Positions 9,766-19,305 of a stretch of DNA of 64,000 bases are shown in pieces. The position numbers and the translations under genes were made by a program. The first letter of the stretch is position 1. Each line of letters opens with the position of its first letter. Source of the DNA: Vibrio sp. BS-M-Sm-2 (lineage in GTDB: Bacteria > Pseudomonadota > Gammaproteobacteria > Enterobacterales > Vibrionaceae); assembly GCF_041504345.1 (NCBI RefSeq), contig NZ_CP167894.1:2356001-2420000 (forward strand). The letters run 5' to 3'. The notes beneath the pieces are model-generated. The model had not been told where the DNA came from. It was given only the letters and a program-made list of their open reading frames with translations, and did no database searches.

Positions 9766-10899
9766 TTACGTTTTGCCTTGGTTAAAATCTTTCTTGAATT
9801 TTGTTACTTTTTCTAAGTATCGGCGCGACTCTTTGTTTGGGTGTTTCTTAGTAAGTGCCCAATACGCTTGGCTAGGTTGCAGCGAGTTTAAGTCTCGCAT
9901 TGCTCGTTTTCTGTCCTTACTGAAGGTATTGAGCACGCCACCAGTGCCGCCGTTGTATGCTGAAATCATACTGTACTCGAGCGTTGTCGGGTGTTTTACA
10001 TCTTTCAAATAACGATTTTTGAGTATGTAAAAGTATGCGGTACCAGCATCAATGTTGTTTTCTGGATTGAATAAATACTCAGGGCTGGGCTCTCCTGGCT
10101 TGTTCTTTACTAACTTAAAGACATCTCGACCTGCGGTTTTAGGTACCACCTGCATAAGACCGTATGCATTCGCCCAGCTCACTGCGTAGGGGTTGAAACT
10201 ACTTTCTGTTTTGATAATCGCGTAGATCAAGTCTTCAGGAATGTCATAACGTTGAGATGCTCGTCGAACGATGTCGGCGTATTGATAACTACGCTGACTG
10301 GCGTGATCGGCCACCATTGGGATCTCAACGTAGTAGGATTTTTTAAAGTCGACTTCTTTGGTTTTTAGGTTGTTAGCGATCAGGTAATCAGCGAACTGGT
10401 TGGCGCGCCATGTCCATTGAATGGGCTTTTTATCTTGGTCAACAACTTGATTGTAGAGGAAAGGCTTACCTTCTAACTTGATGCTTTTGGAAGAGAATAG
10501 GTCAACATGCGCCGGATCATCTGGCGTCAAAAGCGTTGTCATGATCGCGTTTTTGAGGTGTTTTTTAGGCTCAGTAGAGGAGACGGTTTCTACCGTTATC
10601 AGGCCTTTGCTAAAGTTAACTTCGGAACGGCTTAGGTAATTGTCTATGTATTTCACATAGTTACTTTTACCTGCCATCTTTACTTCACTGCTGCCCCAAC
10701 GCTTTTGGATGTTACCAGAAAAGCTATTAATCAAGGAATCTAGGGCACCCGTGTCTTTTTCAAATTGACCGGGTAGCTCCGCCAAATTACTTACAAATCG
10801 GTTGGTCGGCTCGTAATTCACATCATAAATGCTTTCGACAAATTCACGGCTGCAGCCAGTTAATAACATGGCTGTTAGGAAGTAACTTAGCTTTTTCAT
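9766..10899 (-). CDS. mltC: Membrane-bound lytic murein transglycosylase C
   Basis: A 377-residue lipoprotein of the outer membrane that cleaves the glycan chains of peptidoglycan, forming 1,6-anhydro ends. The signal peptide ends in the lipobox LTGC (Cys16). An N-terminal DUF3393-type domain (about 30-190) is followed by the SLT domain with the catalytic Glu232 in KTESSFNP and the GLMQ motif at 247-250. Length and order match E. coli MltC. Transcribed leftward behind yggX and mutY, the same order as in E. coli (mutY-yggX-mltC). Its stop codon is about 60 bp from the promoter of the second tRNA operon. Confidence 0.96.
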   Translation of the reverse strand: MKKLSYFLTAMLLTGCSREFVESIYDVNYEPTNRFVSNLAELPGQFEKDTGALDSLINSFSGNIQKRWGSSEVKMAGKSNYVKYIDNYLSRSEVNFSKGLITVETVSSTEPKKHLKNAIMTTLLTPDDPAHVDLFSSKSIKLEGKPFLYNQVVDQDKKPIQWTWRANQFADYLIANNLKTKEVDFKKSYYVEIPMVADHASQRSYQYADIVRRASQRYDIPEDLIYAIIKTESSFNPYAVSWANAYGLMQVVPKTAGRDVFKLVKNKPGEPSPEYLFNPENNIDAGTAYFYILKNRYLKDVKHPTTLEYSMISAYNGGTGGVLNTFSKDRKRAMRDLNSLQPSQAYWALTKKHPNKESRRYLEKVTKFKKDFNQGKT

Positions 10900-10968
10900 A
10901 GTTCCTCATACAAAAATGACATCGCAGCGTTAACCATGATGTCATTAAAAATTGCTTAAATAAATGTC

Positions 10969-11241
10969 TTATTCGCTTGGTGGAGTATAGCCATCAATTA
11001 CGACATCTTTACCTTCGAAAAGGAAGTTAACCATCTCAGTTTCAAGAAGTTTACGATGCTCAGGATCCATCATGTTTAGCTTCTTTTCATTGATAAGCAT
11101 GGTTTGCTTGCTTTGCCATTGTCCCCAAGCTTCTTTAGACACGTTGTCAAAGATACGCTTACCTAAGTCACCTGGGTAAAGTTGAAAATCTAGGCCTTCA
11201 GCATCTTTTTGAAGGCGAGCACAAAATACAGTGCGGCTCAT
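10969..11241 (-). CDS. yggX: Iron-trafficking / oxidative damage protection protein YggX
   Basis: A 90-residue cytoplasmic protein matching the YggX family along its whole length, with the conserved start [11 protein letters not shown], including Cys7, and [19 protein letters not shown]. Family members protect Fe-S proteins from oxidative damage and have been linked to iron trafficking. The start is supported by GAGGAACC 7 bp before ATG. It lies 28 bp downstream of mutY, whose product carries a 4Fe-4S cluster, and is probably co-transcribed with it. Confidence 0.96.
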   Translation of the reverse strand: MSRTVFCARLQKDAEGLDFQLYPGDLGKRIFDNVSKEAWGQWQSKQTMLINEKKLNMMDPEHRKLLETEMVNFLFEGKDVVIDGYTPPSE

Positions 11242-11269
11242 AGTGGTTCCTCTTATCGCGTTCGTTGAT

Positions 11270-12331
11270 TCAAACGTCGTCGTTCAGTTCAAAGGGTAGG
11301 CTCTCAATAAGCAGCTTTACTGGAGCAGCTAGGCCAATTTCTTCCGGTTTTGATAAGTTATACCAGAGACCTTTAGTCCCTTCCATTATCAAATCTGGTT
11401 GTTTATCTAATTTCACCAATACTGGCGTGATATCTAAGTGGTAGTGGCTGAAAGTGTGCCTAAACGCAATCATGGTCTTTATCGAATTTGTTTCAGTGTC
11501 TTTGACCGAACGAAGATCTAGTTGATGTTCGATCTCTGCGTTTTCATTTTGAGGGAAACAAAACAATCCACCCCAGATACCAGACTGAGGACGCTGTTCG
11601 AGCCACACTTGGTTGTCGTGGTACAGAATCACAAACCATGTTTCTTTTACTGGTTTTTCTTTCTTAGGTTTCTTGCCCGGGAAATCGAGTTGTCTATCAA
11701 GTTTCTTGGCTTCACACATGCTTTCAATCGGGCACAGAGTACATTTAGGCTTGCTACGGGTACAAACCATCGCGCCCATGTCCATCATTGCTTGGTTGTA
11801 CTTATCGACATCTTTCTTCGGAGTATGTGCTTCGGCATATTCCCAAAGCTGGTTCTCGACTTTCTTTTGCCCCGGCCAACCCTCAACGGCAAAGCTTCTC
11901 GCAAGCGTTCGTTTTACATTGCCATCAAGAATCGCATGAGGGAGCTTATGAACGGAAGACAGCACTGCAGCTGCAGTTGAGCGACCTATTCCCGGTAGCG
12001 CGTTCATCTCTTCGATAGAAAGCGGAAATTCACCACCATACTGCTCAGCAACGATCTTGGCTGCTTTATGTAGATTGCGAGCTCGTGCGTAATAACCAAG
12101 CCCTGTCCATAAGTGGAGCACCTCATCTTGTTCGGCGTTCGCTAGGTCGATAACCGTTGGAAAGCGTTCTAAGAAGCGCTGGTAGTATGGGATCACCGTG
12201 GCGACTTGAGTCTGTTGAAGCATGATTTCAGATAGCCAAACGGTGTAGGCGGTTTTGTTTTGTTGCCAAGGTAATTCTTTACGCCCGTAGGCGTCATACC
12301 ATTTTAATATGGCGGTTGCGAAAGGAGTCAC
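11270..12331 (-). CDS. mutY: A/G-specific adenine glycosylase
   Basis: A 353-residue DNA repair enzyme that removes adenine mispaired with 8-oxoguanine. Glu35 (LSEIMLQQ) and Asp136 (ILDGNVKR) correspond to the catalytic pair of E. coli MutY. The helix-hairpin-helix [11 protein letters not shown] is at 112-122. Four cysteines (190, 197, 200, 206; spacing 6-2-5) bind the 4Fe-4S cluster. The C-terminal NUDIX-like domain (about 228-345) recognises 8-oxoG. The start codon is GTG; the ATG five bases upstream is out of frame and meets a stop at once. Divergent from trmB, as in E. coli. Confidence 0.96.
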   Translation of the reverse strand: MTPFATAILKWYDAYGRKELPWQQNKTAYTVWLSEIMLQQTQVATVIPYYQRFLERFPTVIDLANAEQDEVLHLWTGLGYYARARNLHKAAKIVAEQYGGEFPLSIEEMNALPGIGRSTAAAVLSSVHKLPHAILDGNVKRTLARSFAVEGWPGQKKVENQLWEYAEAHTPKKDVDKYNQAMMDMGAMVCTRSKPKCTLCPIESMCEAKKLDRQLDFPGKKPKKEKPVKETWFVILYHDNQVWLEQRPQSGIWGGLFCFPQNENAEIEHQLDLRSVKDTETNSIKTMIAFRHTFSHYHLDITPVLVKLDKQPDLIMEGTKGLWYNLSKPEEIGLAAPVKLLIESLPFELNDDV

Positions 12332-12496
12332 GACATGCTCTATGCTTTGCTATTATTAGAAGCGAAATTGCACCACACTTAACGTTGGATGTAAAACAGA
12401 CAAATTGTGTGGGAATTTATCCACGGAAAGACTTGCACCGGAGGCAATTCTTTGGATAATCCCCGCTTTGATTAATCAATGTGCAGGCAAAAATCA

Positions 12497-13216
12497 ATGA
12501 GTGAAGTGACCACTAACGAATATACTGAAGACGGCAAACTGGTTCGTAAGATCCGTAGTTTTGTTCGCCGCGAAGGCCGCTTAACAAAAGGCCAAGAGAA
12601 CGCGATGAACGAATGTTGGCCAACAATGGGTATCGACTACAACCCAGAGCTTCTTAACTGGAAAGAAGTATTTGGCAACGATAACCCGGTTGTACTAGAG
12701 ATTGGCTTCGGTATGGGTGCATCACTGGTTGAAATGGCAAAGAACGCACCTGAGAAAAATTTCTTAGGTATTGAAGTTCATAGCCCGGGTGTTGGTGCGT
12801 GTTTAGGTACAGCTCGCGATGCTGGCGTAACTAACCTGCGTGTAATGTGTCACGATGCTGTAGAAGTATTTGAACACATGATTCCAGATAGCAGCCTGCA
12901 TACACTGCAACTGTTCTTCCCTGACCCATGGCACAAGGCTCGTCACCATAAACGTCGTATCGTTAAGGCTGAGTTTGCAGAGATGGTTCGCGGTAAGCTT
13001 CAACTTGATACTGGTATTTTCCACATGGCAACAGACTGGGAAAACTACGCAGAACATATGATTGAAGTGATGAACGTAGCTCCAGGCTTCGAGAACATCG
13101 CTGAAGATGGTGATTACATTCCTCGTCCGGATGAGCGCCCACTAACTAAGTTTGAAGCGCGTGGCCACCGTTTAGGCCATGGTGTTTGGGACATTAAGTT
13201 CAAGCGTACTAAGTAA
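12497..13216 (+). CDS. trmB: tRNA (guanine-N7-)-methyltransferase
   Basis: Makes m7G46 in the variable loop of tRNAs, using S-adenosylmethionine. The Rossmann motif EIGFGMGAS, the family signature [15 protein letters not shown] and the C-terminal [16 protein letters not shown] are all present; about 239 residues, as in E. coli. A further in-frame ATG exists at 12479, but AGG ten bases before 12497 and homology ([13 protein letters not shown]) favour 12497. Transcribed away from mutY, and closed by a terminator at 13285. Confidence 0.95.
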   Translation: MSEVTTNEYTEDGKLVRKIRSFVRREGRLTKGQENAMNECWPTMGIDYNPELLNWKEVFGNDNPVVLEIGFGMGASLVEMAKNAPEKNFLGIEVHSPGVGACLGTARDAGVTNLRVMCHDAVEVFEHMIPDSSLHTLQLFFPDPWHKARHHKRRIVKAEFAEMVRGKLQLDTGIFHMATDWENYAEHMIEVMNVAPGFENIAEDGDYIPRPDERPLTKFEARGHRLGHGVWDIKFKRTK

Positions 13217-13284
13217 CTCCGAATCAAATTAAGTGAAGGGCAGTCCGACTTAGGATTTAACCCCTACACTTTATGGGATTGATT

Positions 13285-13313
13285 AAAGCCAACATTATTG
13301 TAATGTTGGCTTT
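13285..13313 (+). terminator. Terminator after trmB
   Basis: Perfect 13-bp stem AAAGCCAACATTA / TAATGTTGGCTTT with a 3-base loop, followed by TTTT. Separates trmB from glsB. Confidence 0.9.
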
Positions 13314-13403
13314 TTTGTCCTTAGGCTTTTATTGCTATAAAGGCTTAAGGACAGAAAGTAACGTTACACCCCTACAAAAATAACAATATAGAAGTAAGCG
13401 CAC

Positions 13404-14324
13404 ATGAAACCAACTCAAGCTATTTTGGCCGAGATCTTAGACGAAGTTCGTCCCTTAATTGGTCAGGGAAAGGTCGCTGATTATATCCCTGCATTGGCAC
13501 GCGTATCGAACCAGAAACTGGCGATTGCAGTATACACAAACGAAGGTGAGGTGATTCAAGCGGGTGATGCAGAGGAAGCCTTTTCTGTGCAATCCATCTC
13601 TAAAGCCTTGAGCCTGACCTTAGCTATGGTGTTATATAAGCCTGAAGAAATTTGGCAACGCGTAGGCAAAGAGCCTTCTGGCCAAGCCTTTAACTCTATG
13701 ATTCAGCTTGAGATGGAACATGGTATCCCCCGTAACCCGTTCATCAATGCGGGTGCTATTGTCGTAGCTGATCTACTACAAAGCCGCCTGTCAGCACCGA
13801 GACATCGTTTATTAGAGTTTGTGCGTCAGCTATCGGGTGATACTCATATTGTGTATGACAAGGTGGTAGCGGCGTCAGAAATGATGCACAGCGATCGTAA
13901 TGCTGCCATTGCTTATTTGATGCGTTCATTTGGTAATTTTGAGAACGATGTTATTCCGGTACTCAACAATTACTTCCATGCTTGTGCACTTAAAATGACG
14001 TGTGTAGATTTGGCGAAAACCTTTAGCTATTTGGCGAACAAAGGTGTGTCGGTTCAAACCAAGAAAGAGATCATCACATCTGTTCAAACTAAGCAGTTGA
14101 ATGCTTTGCTTGCAACTTGTGGTTTGTACGATGGAGCTGGTGAGTTTGCTTATCGTGTTGGTATGCCGGGTAAGTCGGGTGTGGGTGGCGGTATTATCGC
14201 TATCGTTCCGGGAGAGATGACAATTGCTGTATGGTCTCCAGAGCTTGATCCTTCTGGTAACTCTCTTGCTGGTACTAAAGCGTTGGAATTGCTTTCAGAG
14301 CGAATTGGTCGTTCTATTTTCTAG
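13404..14324 (+). CDS. glsB: Glutaminase
   Basis: A 306-residue serine-dependent glutaminase that hydrolyses glutamine to glutamate and ammonia. The nucleophile motif Ser64-x-x-Lys67 (SISK) and [14 protein letters not shown] are typical of this beta-lactamase-like family. Length and sequence match the E. coli GlsB (YneH) type. It stands alone between two terminators, facing hemW. Members have been tied to acid tolerance through ammonia release; nothing in the sequence proves that here. Confidence 0.95.
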   Translation: MKPTQAILAEILDEVRPLIGQGKVADYIPALARVSNQKLAIAVYTNEGEVIQAGDAEEAFSVQSISKALSLTLAMVLYKPEEIWQRVGKEPSGQAFNSMIQLEMEHGIPRNPFINAGAIVVADLLQSRLSAPRHRLLEFVRQLSGDTHIVYDKVVAASEMMHSDRNAAIAYLMRSFGNFENDVIPVLNNYFHACALKMTCVDLAKTFSYLANKGVSVQTKKEIITSVQTKQLNALLATCGLYDGAGEFAYRVGMPGKSGVGGGIIAIVPGEMTIAVWSPELDPSGNSLAGTKALELLSERIGRSIF

Positions 14325-14398
14325 AAGAAAGGTGCGAGATGCGAGTACAGATTTCGTCCTATAGAGCGCTTCGTTTCGAGAGGGGTTCATAAAACAAA

Positions 14399-14424
14399 AA
14401 GGGTTGACTCTAAAGCCAACCCTT
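14399..14424 (-). terminator. Terminator of hemW (probably bidirectional with glsB)
   Basis: AAGGGTTG / CCAACCCTT with a 9-base loop. On the minus strand it is followed by TTTTTGTTTT. It lies between the convergent genes glsB and hemW. Confidence 0.8.
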
Positions 14425-14442
14425 ACACAATAAATCTCGAAT

Positions 14443-15630
14443 CTATTCGTCTTCTTCTGCCATAAAGGCTTCCAGCAAATCGTTGAGGAATAGCTTCCCT
14501 TTTTCTGTGATCTGCCAGTGCGTGTCGGTTTCATTCAAGTAACCTAGCTCTTTTGCCCACTCAATCGTTGAATGGACAGCGTCAAAATCAAGCCCCGTTG
14601 TATCAACGAAATCTTGTTTTGGACACGCTTCCATTAACCTAAAGCGGTTCATAAAGAATTCAAAAGGGCGGTCTTCATTTGGCACTTCAAACTCATCAGA
14701 TAGGTAAGGCTTCACCATGTTCTGGTAAGCCGCTAAATAGCCTCTAGGGTGTTTAATCTTAGTCGTGCGAACAATGCGACCATCAGCAAAGCTTAGCTTG
14801 CCATGAGAGCCACAGCCAATACCTAGGTAGTCGCCAAAGCGCCAATAGTTAAGGTTATGCTGACACTGATAGCCGGGCTTGCTGTAGCCTGAAATTTCGT
14901 ACTGCACATAGCCTGCGTCTGCGAGTTTCTTATGACCCAAGTCGAAAATATCCCAAAGGTCATCATCGTCAGGTAGCTTTGGCGTTTTGTAATAGAACAT
15001 GGTGTTAGGTTCTATTGTTAGCTGATACCAAGACAAATGTGGAGGATCGAGCTCGATCGCTTTGTCCAAATCAGCCAAGGCCTGATCAATGCTTTGATCC
15101 GGTAAGCCGTGCATTAGATCTAGGTTGAAGCTATTTAATCCTATTTTATGTGCTAAATGAGCGGCGTTAACCGCTTCATCTTGCCCATGAATACGGCCAA
15201 GTCTTTCCAGTCTCTCTTGCTCAAAACTTTGCACGCCCACCGAGATTCGACTAACCCCTGCTTTTTGATAACCAGCAAAACGCTCAGCTTCAATGGTGCC
15301 AGGGTTGGCTTCCATGGTTATCTCGATTTCCGGTTTGAACGGGATGCGTTGTTCAATACCTTGCAGCAATCGACCAATTCCTTCTGGAGAGAATAGGCTC
15401 GGAGTACCACCACCAATAAAGATCGAGTGCAGTGGACGAGGTGCGTCATTGAGTTGGTATTTCTCGATATCAGTATCGAGATCCTCAAGCAGAGCATCAA
15501 TGTATTCTTTTTCAGGAATCTCGGCTTTAAGAGCGTGTGAGTTGAAATCACAATATGGACACTTTTGTACACACCATGGGATGTGTACATAGAGACTAAG
15601 TGCTGGTGGTATAAGCGCTGTATCGTGCAT
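14443..15630 (-). CDS. hemW: Radical SAM family heme chaperone HemW
   Basis: A 395-residue radical-SAM protein related to coproporphyrinogen oxidase HemN, which binds heme and is thought to deliver it to target enzymes. The 4Fe-4S motif is Cys20-x3-Cys24-x2-Cys27 (CVQKCPYC), followed by the GGGTPS motif. The start ATG overlaps the rdgB stop by one base (TAATG), so the two are translationally coupled. Gene order yggS-...-yggT-yggU-rdgB-hemW is conserved with E. coli. Confidence 0.95.
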   Translation of the reverse strand: MHDTALIPPALSLYVHIPWCVQKCPYCDFNSHALKAEIPEKEYIDALLEDLDTDIEKYQLNDAPRPLHSIFIGGGTPSLFSPEGIGRLLQGIEQRIPFKPEIEITMEANPGTIEAERFAGYQKAGVSRISVGVQSFEQERLERLGRIHGQDEAVNAAHLAHKIGLNSFNLDLMHGLPDQSIDQALADLDKAIELDPPHLSWYQLTIEPNTMFYYKTPKLPDDDDLWDIFDLGHKKLADAGYVQYEISGYSKPGYQCQHNLNYWRFGDYLGIGCGSHGKLSFADGRIVRTTKIKHPRGYLAAYQNMVKPYLSDEFEVPNEDRPFEFFMNRFRLMEACPKQDFVDTTGLDFDAVHSTIEWAKELGYLNETDTHWQITEKGKLFLNDLLEAFMAEEDE

Positions 15631-16229
15631 TACAGAGCTTGCTCTTTGATTGCTTCGAATAGTGAAGCAAGGGCTTTACCGCGGTGTGAAAGCTGCTTTT
15701 TACGTGTAGATTCGAGTTCAGCAGATGCACAGTTATCTTCTGGTACAAAGAATACAGGATCGTAGCCAAAGCCATTCTCACCGTGCTCTTCCGTCAGAAT
15801 ACGACCTTCCCATTTACCGTGACACACCAATGGTGTTGGATCGTTTTCGTGACGCATGAGTACCAACACACAGTGGAAACGAGCGGTACGCTTTTCAGTT
15901 TCCACACCTTGCATGGCATCAAGCAGTTTTTCAATGTTTTGCTTATCCGTAGCCCCTTCACCTGAGTAGCGCGCTGAGTAGATGCCCGGAGCACCCTTAA
16001 GGAAATCAACCTCTAAACCTGAGTCGTCAGCAATCGCTGGCAGCCCTGTCTCTTTCGCAGCATGGCGAGCCTTGATGATGGCGTTTTCAATGAAAGTTGT
16101 TCCTGTTTCAGCGACTTCTGAAACGTTAAACTCACTTTGTGCGACAACGTCAAAACCAAACTCAGACAGAATATCTGCCATCTCGCGAACTTTACCTTGG
16201 TTGCCTGTGGCTAAAACAATCTTACTCAT
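15630..16229 (-). CDS. rdgB: dITP/XTP pyrophosphatase
   Basis: A 199-residue Ham1-type house-cleaning enzyme that hydrolyses dITP, ITP and XTP to monophosphates, keeping hypoxanthine and xanthine out of nucleic acids. The N-terminal phosphate-binding motif [12 protein letters not shown], the catalytic [11 protein letters not shown] and GFGYDPVFF are seen. It lies in a leftward cluster (yggT, yggU, DUF4426, rdgB, hemW). Confidence 0.96.
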   Translation of the reverse strand: MSKIVLATGNQGKVREMADILSEFGFDVVAQSEFNVSEVAETGTTFIENAIIKARHAAKETGLPAIADDSGLEVDFLKGAPGIYSARYSGEGATDKQNIEKLLDAMQGVETEKRTARFHCVLVLMRHENDPTPLVCHGKWEGRILTEEHGENGFGYDPVFFVPEDNCASAELESTRKKQLSHRGKALASLFEAIKEQAL

Positions 16230-16277
16230 GGGTATGTGGCTCTAATAAGTTAGTGAACAGAAAAGTGACGGTTGAAG

Positions 16278-16709
16278 CTACTCTTCTATATAGAATTTTT
16301 GTGTGAAGCGCAGTGGTCCTGTGCCTTTCAAACCTGCGTTAACATCGATATTAAAAGTGATGTTTTCTTCGTGTGTTACAGGGAACTCAGCTAGGTAATA
16401 AATCGCATCACCTTCCTTTATCTCGCGGAAGTTAAGCGTGCGAGTGTTACCTACAAGGTTCTTCGCTGTTCCCGTGATTTTAGCGGTTGTTGCAGGCTTG
16501 CCAAGGGAAGCTTTGTCTAACACGCTGATGTTCAGAATCGCTGAGTAGCCATTTCGCTTAAGCTTGTATTGCTTAGCTACCTGAGCCGTTAGAAATGTCG
16601 AGTTAAAAGCCGAGTAGTGAACTTCGACATCCTTAATGTTTTTAAATTGTCCTGCTGAACTTGGTAGGGCAACAAGAGAGGTGAGTAGTGCTGTAATCCA
16701 TAGACGCAT
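16278..16709 (-). CDS. DUF4426 domain-containing exported protein
   Basis: A protein of about 143 residues with a cleavable signal peptide (MRLWITALLTSLVALPSSAGQ), so periplasmic or cell-envelope. The mature part matches DUF4426 as I recall it (KDVEVHYSAFNSTFLTAQVAKQYKLKRNGYSAILNISVLD): a beta-rich domain of unknown function found next to yggU/rdgB in Vibrio and related genera. GGAGT seven bases before the ATG at 16709 decides the start; an upstream start in the same frame would place extra residues before the signal peptide. Confidence 0.85.
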   Translation of the reverse strand: MRLWITALLTSLVALPSSAGQFKNIKDVEVHYSAFNSTFLTAQVAKQYKLKRNGYSAILNISVLDKASLGKPATTAKITGTAKNLVGNTRTLNFREIKEGDAIYYLAEFPVTHEENITFNIDVNAGLKGTGPLRFTQKFYIEE

Positions 16710-16737
16710 AGTGACTCCAATAAATAGCAAAAAGCCA

Positions 16738-17028
16738 TCATAGGATGGCTTTGACTTCGGTTGGGATTTGGCTTGGCGAGCATATTCGAACTTGCTTATG
16801 CCGACCGAGTTCTCCCTTTTCTATCTTAATTTGCCCTTTAGCGACCTTAAATTGTTTCGCTAGGTATTTCGCTAAGTGGGCATTGGCTTTGCCATCTACT
16901 GGTGGAGCAGTAATGGCAATTTTGAGTTCCTCACCGTGCAAGCCAACAATCTTGTCTCGGCTTGCTTTGGGTTGGATATAGAGCCTAAGAATAATATCTT
17001 CTTCTTCGGCCCAAACTGCTTTTGGCAT
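16738..17028 (-). CDS. yggU: YggU family protein (DUF167)
   Basis: A 96-residue protein of the DUF167/UPF0235 family with the typical core [14 protein letters not shown] and [20 protein letters not shown]. The function is unknown. The ATG at 17028 gives exactly the length of E. coli YggU; the frame also has an upstream TTG at 17073 that would overlap yggT. It lies directly downstream of yggT, as in E. coli. Confidence 0.92.
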   Translation of the reverse strand: MPKAVWAEEEDIILRLYIQPKASRDKIVGLHGEELKIAITAPPVDGKANAHLAKYLAKQFKVAKGQIKIEKGELGRHKQVRICSPSQIPTEVKAIL

Positions 17029-17057
17029 CGTCAAAGTACCTAATGTTCGTACTTGAA

Positions 17058-17615
17058 TTATAGCTGATACCAAATAGGACCAATCATGTCGCCCATTAGG
17101 AAGTTCGCAAATTGCAGAACAATGAACAGAACCAACACGCTTAGGTCGAAACCACCCATGTCTGGAAGGATACGGCGGATAGGTACTAGCATTGGCTCAG
17201 TCAGTTGATGGAACACGTACTCGATTGGGCTACGACCTTGGCTTACCCAACTTAGGATTGCACGGATAAGTAGAACCCAGAAAATTAAACCACCAGCCGC
17301 TTTGAGCAGAGAAAGTGCGCCAAAGATAAGGAAGCTAATATCGAAAACGGCAGCGCCGCCAGAGATAATAAGGTTTAGAGCAACGAACTTAAGTACACAC
17401 AGCACATAAGCAAAAACAACCGTCGCCAGATCAAGGCTGCCAATTGATGGAATAACTCGGCGTAGTGGGGCAACAACCGGTTGTGTCGCTTTTACGATGA
17501 ATTGTGAGAATGGGTTGTAGAAATCTGCACGTGATGCTTGTAGCCAGATACGCAAGATCACAACCATGATGTAAAGATCAAAAACGGTCGAGATCAGAAA
17601 GCTCATCGAGTTCAT
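17058..17615 (-). CDS. yggT: YggT family integral membrane protein
   Basis: A 185-residue inner-membrane protein made of two YGGT repeats (about 1-90 and 95-185), each with hydrophobic helices and a polar R-I-W-L / P-I-R-R-I-L-P motif. YggT-family members have been linked to osmotic and ion homeostasis and to division-site functions; the role here is not settled. AGGAAACA before ATG supports the start. First gene after proC in the leftward cluster. Confidence 0.93.
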   Translation of the reverse strand: MNSMSFLISTVFDLYIMVVILRIWLQASRADFYNPFSQFIVKATQPVVAPLRRVIPSIGSLDLATVVFAYVLCVLKFVALNLIISGGAAVFDISFLIFGALSLLKAAGGLIFWVLLIRAILSWVSQGRSPIEYVFHQLTEPMLVPIRRILPDMGGFDLSVLVLFIVLQFANFLMGDMIGPIWYQL

Positions 17616-17673
17616 ATTGTTTCCTTTTTCGGATTTACTTGTCGCTTAGGTATAAATTGAAGCGACAAAATGC

Positions 17674-18492
17674 TTAAAACAGTTTTTCCATCTCTTCAGC
17701 TCGAGCAACCGCCGCTTGCATGGCTTTTGCTACGATGTCTGATAGTTGATGTTCGTTAAACGTGCGCAGTGCTTCTGCGGTCGTGCCGCCTTTTGATGTC
17801 ACTTGTTCACGCAGTGTAGATAATTCAGTATTTGGATTCGCTACCACCATCTCTGCCGCGCCTAATGCAGACTGCTGAACTAATTTACGAGCGGTTTCTT
17901 GGTCGAAGCCTTGGTTGACCGCTTCTGCTTGCATCGCTTCCATAAACAGGAAGAAGTAAGCTGGAGCACTCCCCGCCGCCGCAATGATGCTGTTGATGCC
18001 AGACTCTTGTTCAACCCAGCTTACCTCACCTACAGCTTGCATTAGTTGAGAAGCGAAGTCTTTATCATCTTGGCTGACCGTTGAATCAGCATAAAGACCG
18101 CTCATCCCTTTACCAAGCAGTGATGGCGTGTTTGGCATCACACGTACAAGGTTCAGTTGGCAGTTTAACATCTCATTGAGTCGATTCGCACTAATACCCG
18201 CGGCAATGGAGATAACCAGTTTGTTACTGAAGTCGATATCTTGTAAGGGGTTACATACATTAGCCATCATTTGTGGTTTCACTGATAACACCACAACGTC
18301 TGCTTGCTCTGCTGCTGTAATATTATCGCTGGTGGTATTGATGCCGTATTCTTGTTCTAACGGCAGCCTTCTGGTTTCTGAAGGTGCTGTAGCAGTAATC
18401 TTTTGCGCTGGGTAACCACTCGCTACCAAGCCCGCTACAATTGAGCGAACCATGTTTCCCGCCCCAATAAAGGCGATGTTCTTATGTTCCAT
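17674..18492 (-). CDS. proC: Pyrroline-5-carboxylate reductase
   Basis: A 272-residue enzyme for the last step of proline synthesis, reducing pyrroline-5-carboxylate with NAD(P)H. The N-terminal Rossmann motif IAFIGAGNM and the C-terminal dimer region with QVTSKGGTTAEALRTF are classic. It lies between yggS and yggT, an arrangement common in Vibrio and Pseudomonas but different from E. coli, where proC is elsewhere. Confidence 0.97.
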   Translation of the reverse strand: MEHKNIAFIGAGNMVRSIVAGLVASGYPAQKITATAPSETRRLPLEQEYGINTTSDNITAAEQADVVVLSVKPQMMANVCNPLQDIDFSNKLVISIAAGISANRLNEMLNCQLNLVRVMPNTPSLLGKGMSGLYADSTVSQDDKDFASQLMQAVGEVSWVEQESGINSIIAAAGSAPAYFFLFMEAMQAEAVNQGFDQETARKLVQQSALGAAEMVVANPNTELSTLREQVTSKGGTTAEALRTFNEHQLSDIVAKAMQAAVARAEEMEKLF

Positions 18493-18574
18493 ATATAAAA
18501 TCCTGAGCGTGTCGCTGCGCGGATAAGGCGAAGCGGTATCAATACTTGTACTTATCGTTGGTTACTTACAACGG

Positions 18575-19279
18575 CTATTTCGCGTAATCACGAGCGCCGA
18601 AAATAGCCGTTCCAATGCGAACCATTGTGCTACCAGCCTCAACTGCTGCATCCATATCACCACTCATCCCCATCGAAAGGGTATCAATGTCTGAATACTT
18701 CGCGGCTAGCTTGTCTTTAAGCTCTGCCAGTTGAGAAAATGCATTAAGCTGAGATTGATAGTCAGATACGTTTGCAGGAATCGACATCAATCCTCTTAAA
18801 GTGAGGTTGGGGAGCGATGAAATCAACTCCGCGAGTGCAAAAACTGTCTCTTCTGACGTTCCAGACTTCGACTCTTCACCACTGGTGTTTACCTGAATCA
18901 AAACTTGCAAAGGTGGAAGTTCGCTTGGACGTTGATCATTAAGCCTTTGTGCGATCTTATCGCGATCGATGGAATGCACCCATTGGAAGCTTTCCGCGAT
19001 TGGGCGGGTTTTATTGGATTGAATTGGACCAATAAAATGCCACTCTAAATTTAGGTTAGAATGTTGTTCTGAAAAGTGTTTTACTTTATCAACACCTTCT
19101 TGAACATAGTTTTCACCAAAGGCAACTTGGCCTCCAAGTGCGGCTTCTAGAATTGCATCAATAGGTTTAGTTTTGCTGACGGCTAAAAGTTGCACGGAGT
19201 CTGGAGCTCGTCCGCACTTTTGCTCAGCACTGCGAATCTGTGAGGTGATTTGTTCGATATTTTGTTGAATACTACTCAT
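18575..19279 (-). CDS. yggS: Pyridoxal-phosphate homeostasis protein YggS
   Basis: A 234-residue cytoplasmic PLP-binding protein with the alanine-racemase-like fold. The PLP lysine lies in LLAVSKTKP, and WHFIGPIQSNKTR and GMSGDMDAAVEAGSTMVRIGTAIFG are conserved. It is not an active racemase in known members but buffers PLP and affects amino-acid pools. It is divergent from pilT, with only 26 bp between the start codons, so their control elements must overlap. Confidence 0.96.
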   Translation of the reverse strand: MSSIQQNIEQITSQIRSAEQKCGRAPDSVQLLAVSKTKPIDAILEAALGGQVAFGENYVQEGVDKVKHFSEQHSNLNLEWHFIGPIQSNKTRPIAESFQWVHSIDRDKIAQRLNDQRPSELPPLQVLIQVNTSGEESKSGTSEETVFALAELISSLPNLTLRGLMSIPANVSDYQSQLNAFSQLAELKDKLAAKYSDIDTLSMGMSGDMDAAVEAGSTMVRIGTAIFGARDYAK

Positions 19280-19305
19280 AGCTGACTTTACTTAAGGGAA
19301 AATAA

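Noticed and set aside
11522..11980. 152-codon frame antisense to mutY
   Set aside because: Overlaps the MutY iron-sulfur region completely; no start signals or protein-like features.
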